From UBA5342 sp965662645 (GTDB taxonomy: Bacteria > Bacteroidota > Bacteroidia > Bacteroidales > UBA5342), in assembly GCA_965662645.1 (NCBI GenBank), contig CBFIII010000010.1, forward strand, positions 35,512 to 99,511: a DNA stretch of 64,000 bases. Reading direction: 5' to 3'. A model generated the notes under the pieces. That model did not search any database. It was given only the letters and a program-made list of their open reading frames with translations, and had not been told where the DNA came from. How positions within the stretch are numbered: the stretch's first letter is position 1; every line of letters begins with the position of its first letter. Both the position numbers and the translations under genes were made by a program. Below, one piece after another: positions 32,884 to 41,290 of this stretch.

Positions 32884-35655
32884 ATGAAATCTATTCTTAT
32901 TTCCTTCCTTTTTCTTGTAGGAGCACTTACCGTTTTTTCTGAAAATACATTTCATAATCCTGATAAGGTCTATTTGCATTTAGATAGAAGCGTTTATGCA
33001 CAGGGTGATACTGTTTGGATTAAAGCTTATGCCATGCAGCGTGGTTCTAATAAACCGAGTGATAATAGCTATGCCGTACACGTGCAGATGATCAACGAGG
33101 ATGGGGTGCAGGTGCGCAGTGCTAAGCTATTGGCGGTGAATGGTGAAGCTGTAGGGCAAATAGACCTTTTAGGGGTGCAAAAGCCCGGTTATTATCAGTT
33201 GGTAGCGCATACGGGGTATATGAAAAATTTTGATCCTCGCTTCTTTTTTAAAACGACTATAGAGGTGAGGGAGCGTGTGCCTAGGCGTACTATCAATACA
33301 TTATTTGACCAAGTACGCTATGACGTTGGTGATACAGCCGAGATTACCTTTTCCGTGATCGATCAAAATCAGAGCCCCGTACCTAAAGCGCGTTTTTATT
33401 TTGAATATATGGTCGATGGGCAGTCGCTTTCTAAACGTAATGTGCGATGTGCTGATGATGGTACTATGACGTTGAAATTACCTGTCGTAGGTGATAGTTT
33501 AGCCCAAGGTGCTCAGCTTAAGCTATTTTATTATGCGACTGATCAGGATGTACACCGTATGTCTCAAGAAGTTTACATCCCCCTTAAAAAGAAAAAAATA
33601 GAGCTGTCGTTTTTTCCCGAAGGGGGGGATATGATTGAAGGTCTTATGAGCAAAGTAGCTTTTAAAGCGCAAGATGCTAGTGGAACACCTGTGGATATAA
33701 AAGGTGAATTGTACCACGATGGACAAGTTGTTAATGCTGTATCCTCGATCCATGAGGGGATGGGAAAAATGGTCTTATTTCCTCAGTCGGGGTCATATAC
33801 TTTTAGAGTGACTTCTCCTAAAGGTATTGATTCTATTTATCAATTGCCGCCAGTAAAAAGTCAAGGCTATAAGCTGTCTTATTTATCGCAGGATGATGCT
33901 GTTGTTAATTTAACTTTGGCGCATAATATGGGCGGTAATAAGTCTTGTAGGTTATGGATAAGTCAGTGCGACAGGCTTTTGTCTAGCTATAACCTGAGTG
34001 TAGGGGAGGAGCAGCGTGTGCCCATTTCTAAAGCATCTCTCCCTAGGGGAATTGTCACATTTACCATCTCGGATGCCGCTGGTGTCCCACAAGCAGAACG
34101 TTTAGTTTATGTGGAGAAAGAAAGCCCTCAGTTAATGCTCAAGACGCCTCAGAAGTTCTATGGTCAGCGCCAAAAAGTTGAGCTGTCATTACAAATCGAT
34201 TCATTACAAATAGCCCATTTATCATGTACAGTCATTGATTCAATATTGGCGCAAAGCCAAAATATATCGTCTTTAAATATTATAGCTTATGCAGAGTTTG
34301 ATTCCGAACTGAAAGGGTATATTCATAATGTAGATCAATACATCGGACAGGGTAAAAAAGTTAGCAATATACGTGACCTCTTGTTGATGACCCATGGGTG
34401 GCGTCATTTCTCTTGGTTTGATAATAACAAGAACCTTTCAGAGATGACTTTGCATAACTTTAATCGTGTGTTTGGTGAGGTGACTCGTTTGGGTAAACCT
34501 TATCCTCATGCCAATATTGGGGCTTATATGTTTGGGGCTAGTATTGCTTCTTCAGAGTTTCAGAGTGACGAGAATGGGCGCTTTTATCTCGACCCAGATT
34601 ATCAAAAGCGCGACTATAAGGATATGATTATTCTGGCTACGAATAAAAAGAAGCGTTCAGGTGTCACCCTTAAAATATTCAATACTGATACACTGCTATA
34701 CCATTCTACACTTATTGCAAATGCTGATAACCTCAAGAGAGTGAGGCAAGGAGGTTATGTGGATGAGCAAAACCAAGATCCAAGTACGGTAGAAGTCCCA
34801 TTTATGACCTACAATACGCATATGCTAGATGAGTTTGAGGTTAGTGCAGAACGCCAGACTTGGGATATGTCGAGCTATATTAAGCAATCTCGCGAAATGA
34901 AGATGGGGGATGAGTTAACTGATTTTATTTCTTTTGAATGGCTCTTGATGCAGGTTTCTAATGAGATTGTTTTGGAAGGTGGAATGTATGATGGTTCCTT
35001 AGTCGTCGATCCGCCTGACGATCTTTCTGATCCATTGCCAAATCCTACCGTAAAAGCTGATCGTGCTGTGGTTAGAACTTCCTGCGCCGATCGTCCCGAT
35101 GTGCTCGATATTACCTCCTGTAATTCTTCGCGCTTAGACGAAGTCTTATTGGTGTTTGATGGAGAACATAATCGGCCAGGAGCTATGATTTATCTCAATG
35201 ATGAAAGAATAGGCTATTTCTTGTCTTCGATGGACTTCTTGACTAAAGAAGATGTGTCTGCTGTGGTCTTGTTTGATGGCGTTGATGGTTATGAACGCTT
35301 TGGTGTTGAAGCTTATTATGGCGCTATTATGGTATATACGTATGATAAGGATATTTGGAACAAGAATCGATTGAAATCTAATCAAGCACTGTTTGGTAAC
35401 TTTGTAAAGGCTCGAAGGTTCGCCGAGCAACTTTACAATACCGAGCTTCAAGATAAAACGACTGCTGAAGACAATCGTGTAACGCTGCACTGGGAACCGC
35501 TATTGCAAACGGATCAGAATGGACAGGCTAAGCTCTCGTTTTTCACGGGTGATATCCCAGGCAAGAAAGAAATTATTGTTCAGGGTTTTGATGACGAGGG
35601 CAACCTCTATTATAAAACAAGTAGCTTTGTGGTCGAGGATTTTCTTGCCCGATAA
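32884..35655 (+). CDS. Secreted MG2/plug-motif protein, paralogue 4
   Basis: A 923-residue paralogue set apart from the other three by the transposase/REP stretch and the two small genes. Signal peptide GALTVFSEN, MG2 start KVYLHLDRSVYAQGDTVW, middle LLMTHGWRHFSWFD, plug-like AMIYLNDERIGYF and AVVLFDGVDGYERFGVEA, final TLHWEPLLQTDQNGQAKLSF. The variable region before the plug motif (about residues 700-760) is the longest of the four and carries a proline- and aspartate-rich stretch (VDPPDDLSDPLPNP). It lacks the DNA blocks shared by paralogues 1-3. Function unknown. Confidence 0.75.
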   Translation: MKSILISFLFLVGALTVFSENTFHNPDKVYLHLDRSVYAQGDTVWIKAYAMQRGSNKPSDNSYAVHVQMINEDGVQVRSAKLLAVNGEAVGQIDLLGVQKPGYYQLVAHTGYMKNFDPRFFFKTTIEVRERVPRRTINTLFDQVRYDVGDTAEITFSVIDQNQSPVPKARFYFEYMVDGQSLSKRNVRCADDGTMTLKLPVVGDSLAQGAQLKLFYYATDQDVHRMSQEVYIPLKKKKIELSFFPEGGDMIEGLMSKVAFKAQDASGTPVDIKGELYHDGQVVNAVSSIHEGMGKMVLFPQSGSYTFRVTSPKGIDSIYQLPPVKSQGYKLSYLSQDDAVVNLTLAHNMGGNKSCRLWISQCDRLLSSYNLSVGEEQRVPISKASLPRGIVTFTISDAAGVPQAERLVYVEKESPQLMLKTPQKFYGQRQKVELSLQIDSLQIAHLSCTVIDSILAQSQNISSLNIIAYAEFDSELKGYIHNVDQYIGQGKKVSNIRDLLLMTHGWRHFSWFDNNKNLSEMTLHNFNRVFGEVTRLGKPYPHANIGAYMFGASIASSEFQSDENGRFYLDPDYQKRDYKDMIILATNKKKRSGVTLKIFNTDTLLYHSTLIANADNLKRVRQGGYVDEQNQDPSTVEVPFMTYNTHMLDEFEVSAERQTWDMSSYIKQSREMKMGDELTDFISFEWLLMQVSNEIVLEGGMYDGSLVVDPPDDLSDPLPNPTVKADRAVVRTSCADRPDVLDITSCNSSRLDEVLLVFDGEHNRPGAMIYLNDERIGYFLSSMDFLTKEDVSAVVLFDGVDGYERFGVEAYYGAIMVYTYDKDIWNKNRLKSNQALFGNFVKARRFAEQLYNTELQDKTTAEDNRVTLHWEPLLQTDQNGQAKLSFFTGDIPGKKEIIVQGFDDEGNLYYKTSSFVVEDFLAR

Positions 35656-36207
35656 GGTGTTGAGGTGTCATTATTTCAGGATAAAATGGTACAAGGTGAA
35701 AAATGTGTTAGTTTCATTCCTTTTGATGAGCTAGTGTTTATGATGCAATATACGCTGGTGTAATATGTGCAGGTGCCGATTTAGCTTCGCTGATTTTTAA
35801 TTACAATCGGTATCACCTAGTCTTAGTTTTTAGGCATTAAATTGATACAATAATCCCTAGATTTAGCTTCACTGATTTTTAATTAATTCAGACCTCACGG
35901 ATTAAAAATACGCGATAGCGTACGGTTGATTTTATAGTGTGTGGTTGATCTAAGATTAAGCAATATGCGCTGGTTTTGAACTGTCATCGTTACTAGTTGA
36001 AGTGTTGAGGAATTGCACTTAAAGTAAGAATTGTAGAGTTTGCTTTCGTGCTTTTAGGTGTAAATAATTCTTGTGTAAATACCCATTACTCACTACTCGC
36101 ATGCTTTTTCAAAATACCATATCACTTTGTGTATTAAAATTGTCAAATCATTAATTTTAATAATGACTTTGAATGCTGTAATTTGTATTATAAAATGATA
36201 TAAAGAT
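35656..36207. other. Intergenic region between the array and the GH78 genes
   Basis: No coding frame. A 26-bp direct repeat (GATTTAGCTTC-CTGATTTTTAATTA) lies at 35778-35803 and 35860-35885, with one difference. The first copy sits inside a CCGATT/AATCGG stem. No clear terminator or promoter is seen. The final 30 bp before the GH78 start are A/T-rich. Confidence 0.35.
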
Positions 36208-39200
36208 ATGAACGGTTTTTTTATTAAAGATTTTAAAGCATTTGTCTTAATGCTGTTGTCAGTATTGTTTCTAACATCAGTCTCGTCTTGTGAGGAGAGG
36301 GTACAGGTAGCTGATTTACGTTGCGAATACCGTGTGGATCCATTGGGGATAGATAATGTAACCCCACGGTTGAGCTGGAAGTTGGAGGATGCTAAACAAA
36401 CACGCGGACAAAAGCAAACGGCCTATCAGGTCTTGGTGGCAAGTAGTCTTAATAACTTGAATAAGGACAAAGGTGATTTGTGGGATTCAGAAAAAATGAC
36501 CTCCGACCAATCGGTAAATGTCAAATATGCAGGTCAAACCTTAACTTCAGGGCAGGAATGTTACTGGAAAGTGCGTATCTGGGATGCAGCTGGTGTGGCT
36601 GCGGATTGGAGTCCGAGTGCTCGATTCACCATTGGTTTACTAGAAGCTCAGGACTGGAAGTGCGAATGGATTTATAAAGAAGACCAGAAAAAAACGGACC
36701 ATAACTGGTACAGAAAAACATTTACCCTGACTGAAAATGCTTCCTCGGCATTGGTGTATGTAGGGTCATTTGGTTACCACGAACTGTACGTCAATGGCGA
36801 AAAAATTACTGAGAATATAATGAACCCCGTGTCGTCATATATGAAGAAAAGGATTCCTTATTTGACTTATGACATAGCAGATAAACTGAAAAAAGGAAAT
36901 AATGTGGTTGCCGTATGGCACGCTGCAGGATGGGCCCGTTGGACACGAATACGAGAGTATAGAAATGTCCCTTTTGTATTTAAGGCTCAAGTAGAAATAA
37001 CAGCTGGTGCAGAGCATTTAAGCTTAGGATCAGATGAAAGTTGGAAGTGTAAGAAAAGTTATAGTGAGTATTATGGCGATTGGGATATCCTTCGTTTTGG
37101 TGGTGAGACCATTGATGATAGAAAGAAAGAAGACGATTGGAATACAGCTGACTATGATGATAGCCAATGGATGAATGCTAGTATTTATGACCACAAGGTG
37201 TTGAATGCTAAAATTAAAGAAGGCGATAACATTTCATTTGCTATTAATAGTAGTAAAAGCCGAAGCCTAAGGGTTGAATATACGCCAATTAAAGCCCAAT
37301 TGAGTGCGCAGATGGTTGAACCTCAGGTGCGTTTCGAAGCCATCATTCCTACTGGTGTTGTGGCGACTGATAGTGGTACTTATATTATTGATATGGGTCA
37401 AAACTTTACTGGTCAGTTTCAAATTAATTTGCATAATGGTACCGAAGGGGATTCTGTATTATTCGAGATTTCAGATCAACAAGGGGAATCTTGTTCGTGG
37501 AAACAAAAGAGTAAATATATCTTTGGATCATCTGGTGAAGGAGTCTTTGCTAACCGTTTTAATGTGGCAGGTGGTCGTTGGATTACCGTCTATGGTTTGA
37601 AATACAAACCAGAATTGGCCGACATTAAAGGGTGGATTATAACAACTAACCGTAAGCGTATAAGTACGTTTGAGAGTTCTAGTGAATTACTTAATAAAAT
37701 TTATGAAGCCAACTTAGATACTTATATTGCTAATACGTTAGATGGTATCTTGATGGACTGTCCTCACCGTGAGCGTCGTGGTTGGGGCGAAGTAACCGTA
37801 GCTGCTATGTATGGCGATGCTTTGCCTAACTACGAAAGTGGTGCTTATATGGATCAATATACACAGTATATGCGCGATGCTCAATTTTCTAATGGTATGA
37901 TACGTGCCGTTATTAATGAGGAAGACCGCCAATTCTTGATGTGGAAAGCCAATAACCCTATTACCATTTGGGAAACCTATAAAATGATGGGTGACAAACA
38001 GATGTTGGCTGATAATTATGCCTCTATGCAGAAATGGATGAAGTGGTTGTATGAAGCTTCGGACTATGAAACGGGCGGCGCTTTGAAAATCGGAGAAAGA
38101 GGAACCCGTGAATTTCCTGGCTTGGGAGACTGGTGTACACCAAAAGGTAAATTTTGGGACAGTAGTAACTCACCCGATGCAGCGCATTTTAATAATTGTA
38201 TTTATGCTTACATGCTCGATTGTGCTACACAAATGGCATCAGCCCTTGATAAAAAAGATGATGTCAAAATGTATGCTGATCGTCTTGCTGTGCAACGCAA
38301 AGCTACTCACGCCTTGTCTTATAATCCTGCTACAGGAGAATACTTAGGCGGTCAACAAGTCAATCAAGCTTTTGCCTTATTCTCTGGTGTGACTCCCGAA
38401 AGTGAGAAAGAAAAGGTGACTGCTCAGTTAGAGGACGAGGTGCTTTACAATTTCCCTTATTACGATACGGGTAGTTCTGGTCAGGCGCTTTACACCCGTT
38501 ACTTTATAGAGGCCGGCGAACGGATGGATCTTATTTATGAATTACTTCAAGATACGCGTCACCCTAGTTATGGTTATTTCATTCGCCAAGGGGCTAATGT
38601 ATGGCCTGAGCGATGGTCTGCCGTAGGCAACAGCCGTATTCATACGTGTTATACGGGAATAGGTGGATATTTTGTCAAAGGGTTTGGGGGTATTCGTCCT
38701 GATAGTGATGATTTTGGAATGCAAAATTTCATCGTAAAACCTAATCCTGTAGGAGATTTGACTTACGCTAATACGTCTTATGAGTCGATGTATGGTAAGG
38801 TGGTGGTTAATTGGAAAAGAGAAGATGCTACGGCAGCTTATCACATAGAAATACCAGCTAACTGTTCTGCGAAAGTTTATATTCCATCGTTGAGTAAGGC
38901 GGGGATTCAGGAAGGTGCTGTCTTAGCTGAAAACGCTGAGGGAGTTCGTTATGTTGGTGCAGAGAAAAGTGATGCCGTTGGTAATTACATCATCTACCAA
39001 GTGGCCTCTGGAGTTTACGATTTTAGTGTAGATCAATTGCCTACTACGACTTATCCAAGTCCTAATTATAAAGGAAATAACTTAGCAATGATAGCTCGTG
39101 TAAGTGCGTCATCTATGTATATTGTGAGTGAGAAAAATCCGGGATTCGAAGCTTTTAATGTTAATGATGCAGATAATGAGACGAGTTGGCAAGCTGAGGG

Positions 39201-39471
39201 CAAAAATGATGAATGGATAGAATTTGCTTGGGTAACACCTCAAAGCTTTAATGGGTTGTTGATTGATGAAGTCGGAAATAACATCAAGCATTATAAGATT
39301 CAATATTTCGATGGTCAACAATGGGTAGATGTGGTAGAGGAAAGTCCTTGTGGCGATAATAAAACGCACACATTTGAAGCTGTAACAGCTACTAAGTGTC
39401 GTCTTTATATCACTGAAGCTTCAAAAGCCGTTGTGATATCTGAAATTCAAGTTTTAGCATCTTCAAAGTGA
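36208..39471 (+). CDS. GH78-type alpha-L-rhamnosidase with F5/8C (CBM32-like) domain, copy 1
   Basis: A 1087-residue lipoprotein (SVSSC, Cys28). The N-terminal rhamnosidase domain starts at LRCEYRVDPLGIDNVTPRLS (38-57), followed by a GHELYVNG-type beta-domain (190-199). The (alpha/alpha)6 barrel carries GILMDCPHRERRGWGEVTVA (513-532), in which Asp517, Glu522 and Glu528 occupy the positions of the GH78 acidic cluster (usually D-x-x-x-R-D/E-R-x-x-W-x-G-D). A later WPERW (Glu801) and SRIHTCYTGIGGYF block fits the general base. From about residue 960 a discoidin-type domain follows (ARVSASSMY, CRLYITEASKAVVISEIQV). It releases terminal L-rhamnose. It pairs with the paralogue at 41291. Confidence 0.88.
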   Translation: MNGFFIKDFKAFVLMLLSVLFLTSVSSCEERVQVADLRCEYRVDPLGIDNVTPRLSWKLEDAKQTRGQKQTAYQVLVASSLNNLNKDKGDLWDSEKMTSDQSVNVKYAGQTLTSGQECYWKVRIWDAAGVAADWSPSARFTIGLLEAQDWKCEWIYKEDQKKTDHNWYRKTFTLTENASSALVYVGSFGYHELYVNGEKITENIMNPVSSYMKKRIPYLTYDIADKLKKGNNVVAVWHAAGWARWTRIREYRNVPFVFKAQVEITAGAEHLSLGSDESWKCKKSYSEYYGDWDILRFGGETIDDRKKEDDWNTADYDDSQWMNASIYDHKVLNAKIKEGDNISFAINSSKSRSLRVEYTPIKAQLSAQMVEPQVRFEAIIPTGVVATDSGTYIIDMGQNFTGQFQINLHNGTEGDSVLFEISDQQGESCSWKQKSKYIFGSSGEGVFANRFNVAGGRWITVYGLKYKPELADIKGWIITTNRKRISTFESSSELLNKIYEANLDTYIANTLDGILMDCPHRERRGWGEVTVAAMYGDALPNYESGAYMDQYTQYMRDAQFSNGMIRAVINEEDRQFLMWKANNPITIWETYKMMGDKQMLADNYASMQKWMKWLYEASDYETGGALKIGERGTREFPGLGDWCTPKGKFWDSSNSPDAAHFNNCIYAYMLDCATQMASALDKKDDVKMYADRLAVQRKATHALSYNPATGEYLGGQQVNQAFALFSGVTPESEKEKVTAQLEDEVLYNFPYYDTGSSGQALYTRYFIEAGERMDLIYELLQDTRHPSYGYFIRQGANVWPERWSAVGNSRIHTCYTGIGGYFVKGFGGIRPDSDDFGMQNFIVKPNPVGDLTYANTSYESMYGKVVVNWKREDATAAYHIEIPANCSAKVYIPSLSKAGIQEGAVLAENAEGVRYVGAEKSDAVGNYIIYQVASGVYDFSVDQLPTTTYPSPNYKGNNLAMIARVSASSMYIVSEKNPGFEAFNVNDADNETSWQAEGKNDEWIEFAWVTPQSFNGLLIDEVGNNIKHYKIQYFDGQQWVDVVEESPCGDNKTHTFEAVTATKCRLYITEASKAVVISEIQVLASSK

Positions 39472-39554
39472 TGCTAAGGCGTTATTTATGTACTTAGTCA
39501 TTTCATCATTTATCTCCTTATTTGTAAATAGTAAAAATATAAAAAAATAGAGTT

Positions 39555-40988
39555 ATGAGCACAAAAAACAATGCAAAAGTAAACGTAGGTCTTTTCGGAA
39601 TAGGATTGGATACCTACTGGGATCAATTTGACGGATTATTGGATAGACTGAAAGGTTACCAAAAACAAATTGCAGATAAAATGCTGGAGTTTGGTGCCGA
39701 TGTGGTGGATGCTGGGTTGGTGGACTCGCCAGAGAAAGCAAGAGAGGCCGGTGACTATTTGAAAAAGAGTGATGTGGATATTGTATTCTTATATATATCA
39801 ACTTATGCTTTGTCATCTACCGTTTTGCCGATTGCACAAAAGCTAAATTGTCCTATCGTTATTTTGAACATACAACCGGTAGCTGCTATTGATTATGAGA
39901 ACTTTAATAAAATGGGTGATCGTGGAGCCATGACTGGTGAGTGGTTAGCTCACTGTCAAGCATGTTCAGCCCCTGAAATTGCCAACGTGTTTAACCGTGC
40001 AGGTATAGGTTACGAGTTTGTGACAGGCTATTTGGGAGAACAATCTGTTTGGAACGAAATGCAAGATTGGATTGATGCTGCCAATGTGGCAAGTGTTATG
40101 CGTAACAATCGTTTGGGCGTGTTAGGGCATTATTACTGTGGTATGTTGGATGTTTATACCGACCTTACTAAGCAAGCAGCAGCCTTTGGTACACATATCG
40201 AATTGGTCGAAATGTGCGAGGTGAAGAAGTACCGCGACGAAGCTACTGAAGCCGAAGTAGAAGCTAAAATAGCTGAGTTTTATAGCACGTTTGAAGTGGT
40301 GGAAGCCTGTGAGCAAGACGAAATAGTACGTGCCGCACGTACGTCGGTTGCTCTAGATAAATTAGTAGCAGCTCATGATTTGGGTTCTATGGCTTATTAC
40401 TACGAAGGTGCTGCTGGTAATGATTATGAGAATATTGTGACGTCGGTTATTGCTGGTAATACCTTACTTACAGGTAAGAATATCCCTATCGCTGGCGAGT
40501 GCGAAGTGAAAAATGCTCAAGCCATGAAGATTATGGATTCGTTTGGTGTGGGAGGTTCTTTCTCGGAATTTTATGCGATGGATTTTAACGATGATATCGT
40601 GATGTTAGGCCATGATGGACCAGCTCATGTGGCTATTGCAGAAGGAAATGTGCAGTTAGTACCATTACCTATCTATCACGGTAAACCAGGTAAAGGTTTG
40701 TCTATTCAGATGACTGTGAAACACGGACCAGTAACCATTCTTTCAGTGGTGGAAGATAGAGAAAAAGTATTCCTGTTAGTTGCAGAAGGTGAATCGGTCG
40801 AAGGTCCTGTCTTACAGATTGGAAATACTAACAGCCGCTACCGTTTCCCAATAGGGGCAAAAGATTTTATGAACCAATGGTCTAAACAAGGACCGGCTCA
40901 TCATTGTGCGATTGGTGTGGGTCATATTGGTGATAAAATTGAGAAGTTAGGTCATATCTTAGGATTAGAGGTGGTTAAAATCTGCTAG
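39555..40988 (+). CDS. L-fucose/L-arabinose isomerase-family protein
   Basis: 477 residues without signal peptide, so cytoplasmic. The fold signature is that of the AraA/FucI superfamily: DIVFLYISTYALSSTVLPI (75-93), the KMGDRGAMTGEW loop, and four probable Mn2+ ligands among Glu284 (YYYEG), Glu315/317 (AGECE), His353/358 (GHDGPAH) and the later HH pair in GPAHHCAIG. It would isomerise an aldose to a ketose. Wedged 83 bp after one GH78 gene and before another, its likely substrate is a sugar released by the locus, but L-rhamnose normally needs RhaA, which belongs to a different family. Fucose, arabinose or another sugar is equally possible. Followed by a terminator. Confidence 0.8.
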   Translation: MSTKNNAKVNVGLFGIGLDTYWDQFDGLLDRLKGYQKQIADKMLEFGADVVDAGLVDSPEKAREAGDYLKKSDVDIVFLYISTYALSSTVLPIAQKLNCPIVILNIQPVAAIDYENFNKMGDRGAMTGEWLAHCQACSAPEIANVFNRAGIGYEFVTGYLGEQSVWNEMQDWIDAANVASVMRNNRLGVLGHYYCGMLDVYTDLTKQAAAFGTHIELVEMCEVKKYRDEATEAEVEAKIAEFYSTFEVVEACEQDEIVRAARTSVALDKLVAAHDLGSMAYYYEGAAGNDYENIVTSVIAGNTLLTGKNIPIAGECEVKNAQAMKIMDSFGVGGSFSEFYAMDFNDDIVMLGHDGPAHVAIAEGNVQLVPLPIYHGKPGKGLSIQMTVKHGPVTILSVVEDREKVFLLVAEGESVEGPVLQIGNTNSRYRFPIGAKDFMNQWSKQGPAHHCAIGVGHIGDKIEKLGHILGLEVVKIC

Positions 40989-41038
40989 TTTTAATTGAAA
41001 ATTATATGCTTATTCTTATGAAGAGAGTAATATTTAAA

Positions 41039-41065
41039 AACACGTCCTTAGGGCGTGTTTTTTTG
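41039..41065 (+). terminator. Rho-independent terminator after the isomerase
   Basis: AACACGTCC (41039-41047) pairs with GGGCGTGTT (41051-41059) around a 3-base loop, then a run of T. Confidence 0.85.
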
Positions 41066-41160
41066 TTTCATATAAAGGCGTAATGATTGATTTGTTCATT
41101 TTTGAAATAATACTTCAATACATTGCCAGATAGTTTAAATAAGATAACTTGTTGCCTATC

Positions 41161-41168
41161 TACTTTTG
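41161..41168 (+). promoter_or_regulatory. -7 element upstream of the second GH78 gene
   Basis: TACTTTTG fits TAnnTTTG. GTTTAAA at 41133-41139 is a weak -33 candidate. It lies 123 bp upstream of the gene and just before a structured leader. Confidence 0.4.
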
Positions 41169-41172
41169 TGAG

Positions 41173-41226
41173 GTGAGCTTGAAGCTTTTGTGATAATTCA
41201 GATAGTCGAGGCTCACTATTTTTTTT
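41173..41226 (+). promoter_or_regulatory. Terminator-like hairpin in the leader of the second GH78 gene
   Basis: GTGAGCTT (41173-41180) pairs with AGGCTCAC (41209-41216) around a 28-base loop, followed by TATTTTTTTT. It lies after the putative promoter and before the start codon, where a terminator would act as an attenuator. It could also be a plain back-up terminator for the upstream isomerase gene. Confidence 0.35.
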
Positions 41227-41290
41227 GTTAAATCGAGGCTTTTGCGTAATTGTAAATGTGGTTGTTTCATCTTTTATCTAATTTGAACTT

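Noticed and set aside
39555..40988. Calling the isomerase L-rhamnose isomerase (RhaA)
   Set aside because: Its motifs fit the AraA/FucI superfamily; the rhamnose setting alone is not enough.
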